This document shows positions 34,324 to 44,197 of a DNA stretch of 64,000 bases, piece after piece. Position numbers and translations under genes: made by a program. The stretch is from Aestuariicoccus sp032586235 (GTDB lineage: Bacteria; Pseudomonadota; Alphaproteobacteria; Rhodobacterales; Rhodobacteraceae): contig NZ_JAWHTD010000005.1 of the NCBI RefSeq assembly GCF_032586235.1, positions 127,276 to 191,275 of the forward strand. Reading direction: 5' to 3'. The number at the start of each line of letters is the position of its first letter. Within the stretch, counting starts at the first letter, position 1. The notes below the pieces were generated by a model. That model was given only the letters and a program-made list of their open reading frames with translations, made no database searches and was not told where the DNA came from.

Positions 34324-35169
34324 ATGACAAGGAATGCGGAATCGCTGTCGGTTATCGTACCGGCCAGCAACGAGGCGGCGCTGATCGGCGCGTGCCTCGA
34401 CGCGCTGCTGTTGTCGCGCTGGGAGCGGGACGAACCGGTCGAGGTGATCGTCGTCGCCAACGGCTGCCGCGATGCCACCGCCGACGCCGCGCGCGCGACC
34501 GCTGCCGGTTTCGACCGGCGCGGCTGGCGCCTGCAGGTCATCGAACGGGCCGAGGGCAACAAGCTGGCCGCGCTCAACGCCGGGGACGCTGCGGCGACCG
34601 GGGCGGTCCGGCTCTATCTCGACGCCGATGTACGGGTCGGGCGCGATCTGCTGGTGCAGATCGCCACGGCGCTGGACACCGACGCGCCGCGCTATGCCAG
34701 CGGGCGGGTCCTGATCGAGGCGCAGGGACCGGTGTCGCGCGCCTATGCGCGGATCTGGCGGCGCGTGCCGTTCATGGCCATAGGCGTGCCGGGCTGCGGA
34801 GCCTTCGCCGTCAACGCAGCCGGTCGCGCCCGCTGGGGCGCGTTTCCCGAGATCATTTCGGACGACACCTTCGTGCGGCTCCACTTTGCCCCGGAGGAAC
34901 GGATCGCCGTCCCGTCCCCCTATCACTGGCCCATCGCCGAAGGCCTGCGCGCGCTGATCCGTGTGCGCCGCAGGCAGGACGCCGGGGTCGACCAGATCCG
35001 GCGGGACTATCCCGCGCTTATGGCCAATGACGACACGGCGCCGCTGGCACACAGCGGCAAGCTGGCGCTGGCGCTGCGCGATCCCGTCGGGTTCGCTGTC
35101 TATTCGGGCGTTGCTCTGGCCTCGCGCCTGACGCGGGCGCGCGCCAAGGACTGGAGCCGGGGCCGATGA
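34324..35169 (+). CDS. GT2-family glycosyltransferase
   Basis: About 281 aa from the ATG at 34324 (MTRNAESLSVIVPASN). A GTG at 34285 in the same frame is an alternative. GT-A fold: SVIVPASNEAALIGACLDALL (split), VVANGCRDATADAARAT, and the DxD-type LYLDADVRVGRDLLV. A late hydrophobic segment (GFAVYSGVALASRL) may touch the membrane. The stop overlaps the flippase start by 4 bp (ATGA), so the two are coupled. It likely adds one sugar of the repeat unit. Confidence 0.82.
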   Translation: MTRNAESLSVIVPASNEAALIGACLDALLLSRWERDEPVEVIVVANGCRDATADAARATAAGFDRRGWRLQVIERAEGNKLAALNAGDAAATGAVRLYLDADVRVGRDLLVQIATALDTDAPRYASGRVLIEAQGPVSRAYARIWRRVPFMAIGVPGCGAFAVNAAGRARWGAFPEIISDDTFVRLHFAPEERIAVPSPYHWPIAEGLRALIRVRRRQDAGVDQIRRDYPALMANDDTAPLAHSGKLALALRDPVGFAVYSGVALASRLTRARAKDWSRGR

Positions 35170-36530
35170 GCGCGCTTCTTACGCGACTTCAGGGTACTTC
35201 GCTCTCGGACAGGGCACTGCGGTCATCGCTGTTCACCGTGGGCGGCTTTGGCTTCAGCCAGGCGCTGCGGCTGGCGTCGAACCTGATCCTGACGCGGCTA
35301 TTGTTCCCCGAGGCCTTCGGGATGATGGCGCTGGTCATGGTCGTCATGATGGGCCTGGCGATGTTTTCCGATGTCGGTGTCACCCCGGCCATCCTGCAAA
35401 GCAAACGCGGCGACGATCCGGATTTTCTGAACACCGCCTGGACAATACAGGTGATCCGGGGCGCCGGTCTGTGGTTGACCACCTGCGCGCTGGCCTGGCC
35501 CATTGCCGTCGTCTATGGCGAGGATCAGCTGATGCAGCTGGTGCCCGTGACGGGGCTGACCCTGCTGATCGCCGGATTCAGACCGACGCGGATGGACACC
35601 GCCAACCGGCATCTCATGCTGGGCCGGGTCACCATGCTGGACGCGGTCACCCAGATCTCGGGGCTGATCGTCGCTGTTCTCCTTGCCTGGCTGACCGGAT
35701 CGGTCTGGGCGCTTGTCTTCAGCGGCCTTGTCGGGGGGTTGGTCGAGGTTGTCGTCAACTCGCGCTTCCTGCCGGGCGAACGCAACCGCTTCCGCTGGGA
35801 GCCCGCCGCCGCGCGGGAACTGATCAACTTCGGCAAATGGATTTTTCTGTCCACCATCGCCGGCTTTCTGTTCAGCCAGGGCGACAAGCTGCTGATCGGC
35901 AAATACCTCAGCCTCGATCTGTTCGGGATCTACAACATCGGGTACTTTCTGGCCTCGTTCCCGATGCTGTTGGGCGGGATGGTGACGCGGCGCATCCTGA
36001 TCCCGATCTACCGCGAGGCCCCGCCCTCGGAAAGCCGAGAGAACTTCGAGAAACTGCGCAAAATGCGCTATGCGGTCACCGCGGCGCTGATGACCCTGGT
36101 CGCAGGCTTTGCCGCGCTGGGGGTCTGGCTGGTCGATCTGATGTACGATCCACGGTATTTCGCCGCCGGGGCGGTGGTCGTGCTGATCGCCTGCATGCAG
36201 ATGCCGCAGATCATCGTGCAGACCTACGATCAGGCGGCGCTGGCGGCGGGCGACAGCAAGCGGTTCTTCGTTCTGGCCGCCACGCGCGGGGTTCTGATGA
36301 TCGTGTGCATCCTTGTCGGGCTGAGCCTTGCCGGGCTGGTCGGCGCGCTGATCGCCCAGGGCGTCGCCATCGTTCTGGCCTACCCGGTCGTGATCTGGCT
36401 GGCCCGGCGCATGGGCGCATGGGACCCGCTGCACGACCTCGTTTTCGCCCTTGCCGGGCTTGCCGCAGCAGGGGCCGCACTCTGGCTGAATTGGGGCGAA
36501 ATTGTGGCGCTGTCGGCCAAAGCACTCTAG
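35166..36530 (+). CDS. Polysaccharide flippase (Wzx-like, MATE/PST family)
   Basis: A 454-aa integral membrane protein with about 12-14 TM helices. The opening FTVGGFGFSQALRLASNLILTRLLFPEAFG (split) is typical of PST/lipopolysaccharide exporters. A central NFGKWIFLSTIAGFLFSQGDKLLIGKYLS (split) and paired C-terminal helices follow. It would move lipid-linked oligosaccharide across the inner membrane. It is coupled to the preceding GT2. A 186-bp gap with no clear terminator separates it from the PKS. Confidence 0.88.
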   Translation: MSALLTRLQGTSLSDRALRSSLFTVGGFGFSQALRLASNLILTRLLFPEAFGMMALVMVVMMGLAMFSDVGVTPAILQSKRGDDPDFLNTAWTIQVIRGAGLWLTTCALAWPIAVVYGEDQLMQLVPVTGLTLLIAGFRPTRMDTANRHLMLGRVTMLDAVTQISGLIVAVLLAWLTGSVWALVFSGLVGGLVEVVVNSRFLPGERNRFRWEPAAARELINFGKWIFLSTIAGFLFSQGDKLLIGKYLSLDLFGIYNIGYFLASFPMLLGGMVTRRILIPIYREAPPSESRENFEKLRKMRYAVTAALMTLVAGFAALGVWLVDLMYDPRYFAAGAVVVLIACMQMPQIIVQTYDQAALAAGDSKRFFVLAATRGVLMIVCILVGLSLAGLVGALIAQGVAIVLAYPVVIWLARRMGAWDPLHDLVFALAGLAAAGAALWLNWGEIVALSAKAL

Positions 36531-36716
36531 GGTTGCGCGCCCGATTCGCGCAACAATCGAACTTAACCTGTGATAATGCTGCGACAGCCGGGACAGTATC
36601 CTACTCCAGACTGGGGAATGTGGCGAAATCGCGGGGGCATATCGAAAATTCGCCGCAATTCCCCCGCATTTGCCGGATACTCGACGCCGACGCGCGTCTG
36701 CCGGGATAAAAAATCG
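36531..36716. promoter_or_regulatory. Gap before the PKS operon
   Basis: A 186-bp stretch, A/T-richer than the coding DNA, with a TGTGGCGAAATCG at 36619 and an interrupted palindrome (CGGGGG near 36631 with CCCCCG near 36661). It probably carries the PKS promoter. Two ATGs (36570, 36717) are in frame with the PKS; the first 49 codons look non-coding. Confidence 0.4.
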
Positions 36717-39700
36717 ATGACAAGGGACATGCAACAGGATTGGGGCGATAACGACATCGCCATCGTCGGCATGGCCGCGCATCTGCCCGGCGCCGCCGAC
36801 ATCGAGGCCTATTGGCGCAACCTGCGCGATGGCGTCTCGTCGATCCGCCGGCTGACCGAGGACGAGTTGCTTGAGGCAGGCGAGGATCCGGGTCTGATCC
36901 GGCATCGCGATTACGTGCCCTTCGCCGCCCCCCTCGACGGGTTCGAGATGTTCGACGCAGATTTCTTCGGCCTCTCGCCCAAGGAAGCCGCGATCATGGA
37001 CCCCCAGCACCGCCGGTTTCTGGAAACCGCGTGGGAGGCGCTGGAAAACGCCGGTCACGTGCCCGAAAGTTTCGACGGTCAGGTCGGCGTCTTCGCGGGC
37101 TGCGGCATGGGCAGCTATTTCTATTTCAACGTCTGCTCGAACCCGGACCTGGTGGAAAACACCGGCATGTTCCTGCTGCGCCACACCGGCAACGACAAGG
37201 ATTTCATGACCACGCGGCTCAGCCACGTGCTGGATCTGCACGGGCCATCGATCAACCTGCAAACCGCCTGTTCCACGTCGCTGGTGGCCACCCATTACGC
37301 CGCGCAGGCGTTGCTCAACGGCGAATGCGACATGGCGCTGGCGGGCGGCGTGACGATCGAGCTGCCGCAGGGGCGCGGCTATCTCTACAAGGAAAACGAG
37401 ATCCTGTCGCCCGACGGCGAATGCCACGCCTTCGACCACCGCGCGCAAGGCACGGTCTTCGGGTCGGGCGCGGGCGTCGTGGTGCTGCGCCGCATGGCCG
37501 ACGCGGTGGCCGACGGCGACCACATATGGGCGGTGCTCAAGGGCTCGGCGGTGAACAACGACGGCGCCGCCAAGGCGGGCTATCTCGCCCCGTCGGTCGA
37601 CGGGCAGGCCCAGGCCGTGGCCGAGGCGCAGGCCATCGCCGGCGTCACCGCCGACACGGTGGATTATGTCGAATGCCACGGCACCGGCACCTATCTGGGC
37701 GACCCGATCGAGGTGGCGGCCCTGACCCAGGCGTTCCGCGAAACCTCCGACACGGTGGGCCGCACCCGCATCGGCAGCGTCAAGACCAACATCGGCCATC
37801 TCGATACGGCGGCGGGCGTGGCGAGCCTGATCAAGACCAGCCTCGCGCTGCATCACAAGCAGATGCCGCCCTCGCTGGGGTTCGAGGCCCCGAACCCCGC
37901 CATCGACTTCGACGCCTCGCCGTTCCGCGTCAATGACCGGCTGTCGGACTGGCCCTCCGCTGGCCATCCCCGCCGCGCCGGTGTGAACTCTCTGGGCGTG
38001 GGCGGCACCAACGCCCACGCGGTCCTGCAAGAGGCGCCCGCACGCGGTGCATCGGACGAAAGCGACTGGCCGTTCCAGATCCTCACCCTGTCGGCCCGCT
38101 CGAAAACCGCGCTGGACGAAAACGCCAGACGGCTGGCCCAACACCTGCGCGATCACCCCGACCAGCCGCTGGCCGACGTCGCCTGGACCCTGCAGCAAGG
38201 CCGCCGCGCCTTTGACAAACGCCGCATCGTGGTCGCCGAAAACCCCGCCGAGGCCGCCCGCCTGCTGTCCGAGGATGCCCCCCGCCGGGTGCATTCGCAC
38301 AGCGCGCTCGACCGCCCCGACACGGTCTTCACCTTCCCCGGCGGCGGCGCGCAGTACACCGGCATGGCCCGCGACCTCTACGAGACCGAGCCGGTCTTCG
38401 CCGAATGGATGGACCGCGGGCTCGATCACCTCGCCACCCTGACCGACGCCGACATCCGGGCGCTGTGGTTTCCTGCCGAGGAGGACCGGCAACGGGCCGA
38501 AGAGGCGCTGCGCCGACCCTCGCTGCAATTGCCGCTGATCATGATCACCGAATATGCGCTGGCGCAGCTCTGGATGTCCTGGGGCATCGAACCGGCGGCT
38601 CTGGCCGGGCATTCCATGGGCGAAAACACCGCCGCCTGCGTCGCCGGTGTCATGGCCTTCGAGGATTGCATCGGCCTCGTCCATCTGCGCGGCACCCTCT
38701 TCGACGGCGTTCCCAAGGGCGGCATGCTGTCGGTCGCCCTGCCCGCCGACAGGCTGCGCCCGATGCTCGGCGACGATCTCGACCTCGGCGCGATCAACGC
38801 GCCCGACCTCTCCGTCGCCTCCGGCCCTCAGGCAGCGCTCGACGCGCTCGAAACCGCGCTCCAGGCACAGGACATCGACTTCCAGCGCATCCCCATCGAC
38901 ATCGCCGCGCATTCCCGGATGCTCGAGCCCATCCTCAACGATTTCCGCGCCTACCTGCGGTCGATCGCCCTGAACCCGCCGCAGATCCCGCTGACCTCGA
39001 ACCGCACCGGCCAGATGATGACCGACGCCCAGGCCACCGACCCGGACTATTGGGTCGAACACCTGCGCGGCACCGTCCATTTCGCCGATTGCATCGGCGC
39101 GCTTGCCGCCGAGAACCGCATCTTCCTCGAGGTCGGCCCGGGCAAGGCGCTTTCCGCCCTCGCCCGCCAGCACTCCGAGGTCAGCGCCAATCAGGTGCTG
39201 TCGTCGCTGCGCCACCCCGACGACGCCATCCCCGACGACAAGCACATGTTCGAGGTGCTGGGCCGCATGTGGGCGCTGGGGGCGGACATCGACTGGGGTC
39301 AGATCTGGGGCGACGCCCGCCGCCACCGCGTGCCGCTGCCCAGCTACGCCTTCCAGCACGCCCCCTATTTCATCGAACCGGGCAGGGCCCGGACCGATGC
39401 CGCGCCGACCTATCTGATGCGCAGCGACGACGTGGCGCAATGGGGCTGGAAACCGGTCTGGCGGCCCCGCGCCGCCCAAGTCGAGGTCGATGTGATCGAC
39501 GGCCTTGCCGACGCCACGCCGCAGACCTGGCTGATGTTCATGGACGATGCGGGGCTGGCGCAGGGCTGCGCCGACAGGCTACGCGCCGCCGGGCATGACG
39601 TGATCGAACTGCGCCCCGGCGACACCTTCGCGCGACTTTCGGACACCCGCTACATCCTCGCCCCCGAGCGCGGGCGCGACGGGTACGACCAACTGCTGCA

Positions 39701-42700
39701 AGACCTCGTGCAAAGCGGCCGCACCCCGACCCGCATCGCACATTTCTGGCTGGTGACCGCCGACGAAAGCCACCGCCCGGGATCAAGCTTTTTCCACCGC
39801 GTGCAAGAGCAGGGTTTCTATGCGCTGATGTTCCTCGCGCAGGCCATCGCCGACGAGAACCTGCCCCGCCCCCTGCATCTGACCGTCGTCACCAACGGCG
39901 CGGCGCGCCTGCGCGACGAGGGCCTGCCCTATCCCGCGAAATCCACCATCGCCGGCCCGGCCCGTGTGATCCCGCGCGAATTGCCCGGGGTCAGCGTGGC
40001 GACGCTCGATCTCCAACTGCCTGCCGTGCCCGACGCGCCATTCTGGCAGCGCGCCCGCACCGAGGCGGCGCAGCGCGCCGCGATGGCCGCGCTGCAGACC
40101 CGCGTGCTCGAGGATCTGCTGGCCGAACCCGCCGCCAGTGTCGCCGCCCTGCGCGCCGACCGGCGCTTTGAATGCGCGATGAAACCTGTGCCTCTGGCCC
40201 CCGCGCCCGAGGCGGCGGAGGGCACCTATCTGATCACCGGCGGCTTCGGCGGCATCGGCCTGACGCTGGCGCGCGATTTCGCCGCCAAGGGGGCCAACCT
40301 GATCCTCGTCGCCCGGCACGATCTGCCGCCCCGCGACAACTGGGACAGTTACCTGGCCCGCCACGCCCCGCAGGACAGCCTCGCCCGCCGCATCCGCGCC
40401 GTGCGCATGCTGGAAGAGGCGGGCGGCACGGTCATGACCGCCGCCGCCGATGTCTGCAACCTGACCCAGATGCGCCGCGTCGTTGACGCCGCGACCGAGC
40501 GTTTCGGGCCGATCACCGGCGTGATCCACGGCGCGGGCGTGATCGCCGACGCGCCGCTGATGACCAAAAGCCCCGCCACGGTCGAGGACGTGTTCACGCC
40601 CAAGATCCACGGCGCGCTGGTGCTGGACCAGCTCTTCCCCGACGGCAGCGTCGACTGGATCGCGCTCTTTGCGTCGTCCTCGACCGTGACCGCCCCGGCG
40701 GGGCAGGTCGATTACGTTGCCGCCAACGAATTCCTCAACGCCTTCGCGCAGGCGCGGGCGGGCGGCAAGACCCGCGTGACCGCGATCAACTGGGGCATCT
40801 GGAACGAGGTCGGCATGGCCGCCGAGGCGGTGGCCGAACGCACCGGCGATCTGCCCGACGCGCCGGTCGACGCGGTCGATCTGCCGATGCTCGACAAGGC
40901 GACCTTCGACACGCAGGGCAACCGTGTGTTTACCGCGCGCTATGGCACCGACGACTGGTTCATCGACGAACACCGCACCGCCGCCGGTGACGCGCTGCTG
41001 CCCGGCAGCGGCTATCTGACGCTCGCCGCCCATGCGCTGCGCGCCCATCACGAAGACGGCGCGTTCGAGATCCGCGACCTGAACTTCCTGCGCCCGCTGC
41101 GCGTGGCCGACGGGGCCGAGCGCGACGTGCGCCTGCGCCTCAGCCGCAGCGCCGAGGGCTACGGGATGGACGTGCTGGCCGATTGTACCTTGGGCGGGCG
41201 GCACGGCCATTGCCTGACCGCGCAGGCGCGGCTGGCGCTGACCCCTCTGAAACGGCCCGATCCGCTCGACCTGTTAGCGATCCGCGCGCGCTGCGGACAG
41301 GCGCTTTTGGCCGGAACAGGGTCGAAACTGGCCTCGGCGCAAGAGGTCCATCTAGCCTTCGGCCCGCGCTGGAAAGTGCTCGACACCCGCGCCATCGGGC
41401 GCGGCGAGGGCATCGCCGATCTGTCACTGCCCGAGGCCGCCGCGCAGGACGGCGGCTATATCCTGCACCCCGCTTTGCTGGACATCGCGACAGGCTGGGC
41501 GATGGAACTGATCGAGGGCTACCAGCCCACGCATCTCTGGGTGCCGGTGTCCTATGCCCGCGTCCGCGTCCACGGCCCTCTGCCCGCGCGGATCGTCAGC
41601 TGGGTCCGCAACGCCGCCGACAACCGCGCCGACGGCGAGACCGCCAGCTTCGACATCACGCTTTGCGCGCCGGACGGACAGGTCTGCGTAGAAATCGCAG
41701 GCTTCACCATTCGCAAGCTGGCCGACAGCGCCGCGCTTACCGCCGCCCCGCGCCTGACCGCCGCAGAGGTCGAACTGGTCGACGCCACGGGCAGCGCCCA
41801 GCCGCTGTCGCCGGCCGAGGAACGTCTGGCCCACAACCTCAGCCAGGGCATTCTGCCCGCCGAAGGGGTCGATGCCTTCCGCCGGGCGCTGGCGCTGGGT
41901 CAGCCGCAGGTCGTCGTGTCGTCGATGGACCTGGATCAGCTGACCCGCCAGACCGCCGCAAGCTCGGTCCAGGCGGGTGCGGCGCAGAAATTCGACCGCC
42001 CGCAGCTCGATGGCGATTACGTCGCGCCCGAGACCGATATCGAACGCACCCTCGCCGGGTTCTGGGAGGATCTGCTGGGCGTTCAAAACGTCGGTGTCGA
42101 GGACAGCTTCTTTGACCTGGGCGGGCACAGCCTGATCGCCGTGCGCCTCTTCTCGATGGTCAAGAAAGCCTACCGCGTCGATTTCCCGATCTCGGTCCTG
42201 TTCGAGGCTCCGACCATCCGCAAATGCGCCGCGCTTATCGCCGAACAGACCGGCCACACCGGCGACACGGACGCAGAGGCGCCCAAGGCCCCCGAACGCC
42301 GCTTCAAGCATCTGGTCGCCATGCACGACGGCGAAGGCGGGCCGCGCCAGCCGTTCTTCCTGGTGGCGGGGATGTTCGGCAACGTGCTGAACCTGCGCCA
42401 TCTGGCCAACCTTCTGGGCCACGACCGGCCGTTCTACGGCCTGCAGGCCAAGGGGCTCTACGGCGGTGAGGCGCCGCACGACACCATCGAAGAGGCCGCC
42501 CGCGCCTATATCGCCGAGATCCGGCAGGTTCAGCCCGAAGGGCCCTATATGATCGGCGGCTTCTCGGGCGGCGGCATAACCGCCTACGAGATCGCGCATC
42601 AGCTGGACACCGCGGGGCAAGAGGTGTCGCTTGTCGTCATGCTCGACACGCCGCTGCCGAGGCGCCGTACCCTGTCGCGCAAGGACCGGCTGATCATCCA

Positions 42701-43169
42701 GTGGCACGAGGCGCGCGCCCGCGGCCCGCTTTATCCTCTGATCTGGGCGAAGAACCGCATCGCCTGGGAATTCGCCAAGCGCCGCGATACCGGCGCGACC
42801 GATGCAGAGGCCGCCTTCCACAACGCGGAAATCGAGGCCGCCTTTTACCGCGCCATCGCCGCCTATCAGGTTCGGCCCTGGAATGGGCGGGTGGTGCTCT
42901 ACCGTCCGCCGCTGGTAGGCAAGTGGACGGTGTCGGGCGGTCGTCTGGTCAATTCCGAACGCACCTACGTTCTGCCCGACAACGATTGGGGCAGCGTCGC
43001 GCCGCAGGTCGAGGTGCACGAGGTGCCCGGCGATCACGACAGCATGGTGCTGGAGCCCAACGTGCGGGTTCTGGCGGGCCTGATGCGCGAGGCGATCGAG
43101 GCCGCCGAGGCGCAGGCAGCTGGCCATGGCGAGGTCGTCGCCTTCCCCAACATCCACGCGGCGGAATAG
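36717..43169 (+). CDS. Type I polyketide synthase, KS-AT-KR-DH-ACP-TE
   Basis: About 2150 aa from ATG 36717; an ATG at 36729 is equally possible. KS has Cys185 in TACSTSL plus HGTGT and KTNIGH. AT has Ser633 in AGHSMGEN and an IAAHS selectivity-region sequence that does not clearly match malonyl or methylmalonyl types. KR has the ITGGFGGIG NADPH loop near 1174 and Ser/Tyr around 1325-1333. DH has His1419, spaced HxxxxGxxxxP instead of HxxxGxxxxP. ACP has Ser1805 in DLGGHSL. TE has Ser1950 in GGFSGGG. There is no ER or methyltransferase. One module, with its own thioesterase, it would extend a loaded starter once and release it. The next two genes are in the same operon. Confidence 0.94.
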   Translation: MTRDMQQDWGDNDIAIVGMAAHLPGAADIEAYWRNLRDGVSSIRRLTEDELLEAGEDPGLIRHRDYVPFAAPLDGFEMFDADFFGLSPKEAAIMDPQHRRFLETAWEALENAGHVPESFDGQVGVFAGCGMGSYFYFNVCSNPDLVENTGMFLLRHTGNDKDFMTTRLSHVLDLHGPSINLQTACSTSLVATHYAAQALLNGECDMALAGGVTIELPQGRGYLYKENEILSPDGECHAFDHRAQGTVFGSGAGVVVLRRMADAVADGDHIWAVLKGSAVNNDGAAKAGYLAPSVDGQAQAVAEAQAIAGVTADTVDYVECHGTGTYLGDPIEVAALTQAFRETSDTVGRTRIGSVKTNIGHLDTAAGVASLIKTSLALHHKQMPPSLGFEAPNPAIDFDASPFRVNDRLSDWPSAGHPRRAGVNSLGVGGTNAHAVLQEAPARGASDESDWPFQILTLSARSKTALDENARRLAQHLRDHPDQPLADVAWTLQQGRRAFDKRRIVVAENPAEAARLLSEDAPRRVHSHSALDRPDTVFTFPGGGAQYTGMARDLYETEPVFAEWMDRGLDHLATLTDADIRALWFPAEEDRQRAEEALRRPSLQLPLIMITEYALAQLWMSWGIEPAALAGHSMGENTAACVAGVMAFEDCIGLVHLRGTLFDGVPKGGMLSVALPADRLRPMLGDDLDLGAINAPDLSVASGPQAALDALETALQAQDIDFQRIPIDIAAHSRMLEPILNDFRAYLRSIALNPPQIPLTSNRTGQMMTDAQATDPDYWVEHLRGTVHFADCIGALAAENRIFLEVGPGKALSALARQHSEVSANQVLSSLRHPDDAIPDDKHMFEVLGRMWALGADIDWGQIWGDARRHRVPLPSYAFQHAPYFIEPGRARTDAAPTYLMRSDDVAQWGWKPVWRPRAAQVEVDVIDGLADATPQTWLMFMDDAGLAQGCADRLRAAGHDVIELRPGDTFARLSDTRYILAPERGRDGYDQLLQDLVQSGRTPTRIAHFWLVTADESHRPGSSFFHRVQEQGFYALMFLAQAIADENLPRPLHLTVVTNGAARLRDEGLPYPAKSTIAGPARVIPRELPGVSVATLDLQLPAVPDAPFWQRARTEAAQRAAMAALQTRVLEDLLAEPAASVAALRADRRFECAMKPVPLAPAPEAAEGTYLITGGFGGIGLTLARDFAAKGANLILVARHDLPPRDNWDSYLARHAPQDSLARRIRAVRMLEEAGGTVMTAAADVCNLTQMRRVVDAATERFGPITGVIHGAGVIADAPLMTKSPATVEDVFTPKIHGALVLDQLFPDGSVDWIALFASSSTVTAPAGQVDYVAANEFLNAFAQARAGGKTRVTAINWGIWNEVGMAAEAVAERTGDLPDAPVDAVDLPMLDKATFDTQGNRVFTARYGTDDWFIDEHRTAAGDALLPGSGYLTLAAHALRAHHEDGAFEIRDLNFLRPLRVADGAERDVRLRLSRSAEGYGMDVLADCTLGGRHGHCLTAQARLALTPLKRPDPLDLLAIRARCGQALLAGTGSKLASAQEVHLAFGPRWKVLDTRAIGRGEGIADLSLPEAAAQDGGYILHPALLDIATGWAMELIEGYQPTHLWVPVSYARVRVHGPLPARIVSWVRNAADNRADGETASFDITLCAPDGQVCVEIAGFTIRKLADSAALTAAPRLTAAEVELVDATGSAQPLSPAEERLAHNLSQGILPAEGVDAFRRALALGQPQVVVSSMDLDQLTRQTAASSVQAGAAQKFDRPQLDGDYVAPETDIERTLAGFWEDLLGVQNVGVEDSFFDLGGHSLIAVRLFSMVKKAYRVDFPISVLFEAPTIRKCAALIAEQTGHTGDTDAEAPKAPERRFKHLVAMHDGEGGPRQPFFLVAGMFGNVLNLRHLANLLGHDRPFYGLQAKGLYGGEAPHDTIEEAARAYIAEIRQVQPEGPYMIGGFSGGGITAYEIAHQLDTAGQEVSLVVMLDTPLPRRRTLSRKDRLIIQWHEARARGPLYPLIWAKNRIAWEFAKRRDTGATDAEAAFHNAEIEAAFYRAIAAYQVRPWNGRVVLYRPPLVGKWTVSGGRLVNSERTYVLPDNDWGSVAPQVEVHEVPGDHDSMVLEPNVRVLAGLMREAIEAAEAQAAGHGEVVAFPNIHAAE

Positions 43170-43172
43170 CCC

Positions 43173-44192
43173 ATGTCCGAGCCCCGTCTGCTGATCGTCC
43201 TGCTGAACTACCGTACCCCCGACATGACGCTGCGGGCGGCGGAACATGCCGCGCGGGCGATGCAGGGGCTCGATGCCGAGATGGTCATCGTCGACAACGA
43301 CAGCGGCGACGGGTCTTTCGAGGCCCTGCAGGCGGGTGTTGCGGCAGGCTGGGCGCAGGGCACGCCGATCCGCGTGATCCAGTCGGGCCAGAACGGCGGC
43401 TTCGGCGCAGGCAACAACGTCGGCATCCGCGCGGGCCGCAGCGACGGTGCGCCCGATTACGTCTATATCCTGAACTCCGACGCCTTCCCGGCGCCGGACG
43501 CGCTCCGCAAGCTGCTGGATCACCTGGAAACCCATCCCGAGGCCGGGTTCGCCGGCAGCTACATCCACGGCCCAGAGGGCGGTCCGCATGTGACCGCCTT
43601 CCGCTTTCCAACGCTCTGGTCAGAGCTCGAGGGCGCGGCCCGCTTCGGCCCGATCAGCCGCGCGCTGCGCCAAAAGATCGTGCCGATGGGCGTTCCGGAG
43701 GCAACGCAGCGCGTCGACTGGCTGGCGGGGGCGTCGATGCTGATGCGGCAGTCGTTGCTGGACCGGATCGGGCTCTTTGACGAGACGTTCTTTCTTTATT
43801 TCGAGGAAACCGACCTCTGCCTGCGCGCCGCCCGCGCGGGGTTCGAAACGCATTACGTGCGCGACAGCCACGTGGCGCATATCGGGTCGGTCTCGACCGG
43901 GATGAAGACCTGGGCGCGGACCCCGCGCTTTTGGTTCGACAGCCGCTGGCATTACTTCACCAAGAACCACGGCCGCGCCTATGCGGCGGCGGCCACGCTG
44001 ATGCATGCCCTCGGCGGCACGCTCTGGCGGCTGCGGCGGCTGGTACAGAAAAAACCGCCCGCCGACCCGCCGCATTTCCTGCGGGATCTTTTGCAACATG
44101 ACCTTTCGGCGCTTTTCCGGCCTTTGCCGGGAAAGCCCCGCGCGGTTCGGCCCCCGGCGGCGCGAACCGCGATTGACGCCCAAGCGGAGTGA
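43173..44192 (+). CDS. GT2-family glycosyltransferase (rhamnosyltransferase-like)
   Basis: A 339-aa GT-A enzyme. It shows LLIVLLNYRTPDMTLRAAEH (split at the strand end), MVIVDNDSGDGSFEAL, GGFGAGNNVGIRAG, and the DxD-like YILNSDAFPAPDAL. Typical of rhamnosyl-type transferases such as WbbL. It lies 3 bp after the PKS stop, and its stop overlaps the upstream-most start of the next gene. Placement between PKS and NRPS-like genes suggests it glycosylates their product or joins it to the polysaccharide; this is an inference. Confidence 0.88.
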   Translation: MSEPRLLIVLLNYRTPDMTLRAAEHAARAMQGLDAEMVIVDNDSGDGSFEALQAGVAAGWAQGTPIRVIQSGQNGGFGAGNNVGIRAGRSDGAPDYVYILNSDAFPAPDALRKLLDHLETHPEAGFAGSYIHGPEGGPHVTAFRFPTLWSELEGAARFGPISRALRQKIVPMGVPEATQRVDWLAGASMLMRQSLLDRIGLFDETFFLYFEETDLCLRAARAGFETHYVRDSHVAHIGSVSTGMKTWARTPRFWFDSRWHYFTKNHGRAYAAAATLMHALGGTLWRLRRLVQKKPPADPPHFLRDLLQHDLSALFRPLPGKPRAVRPPAARTAIDAQAE

Positions 44193-44197
44193 TCCAG

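Noticed and set aside
35298..39479. Very long open frame on the minus strand opposite the flippase and PKS
   Set aside because: High-GC DNA gives long antisense frames; the translation is low-complexity (Arg/Gly/His/Asp) and matches no family, while the plus strand has clear PKS and flippase motifs.
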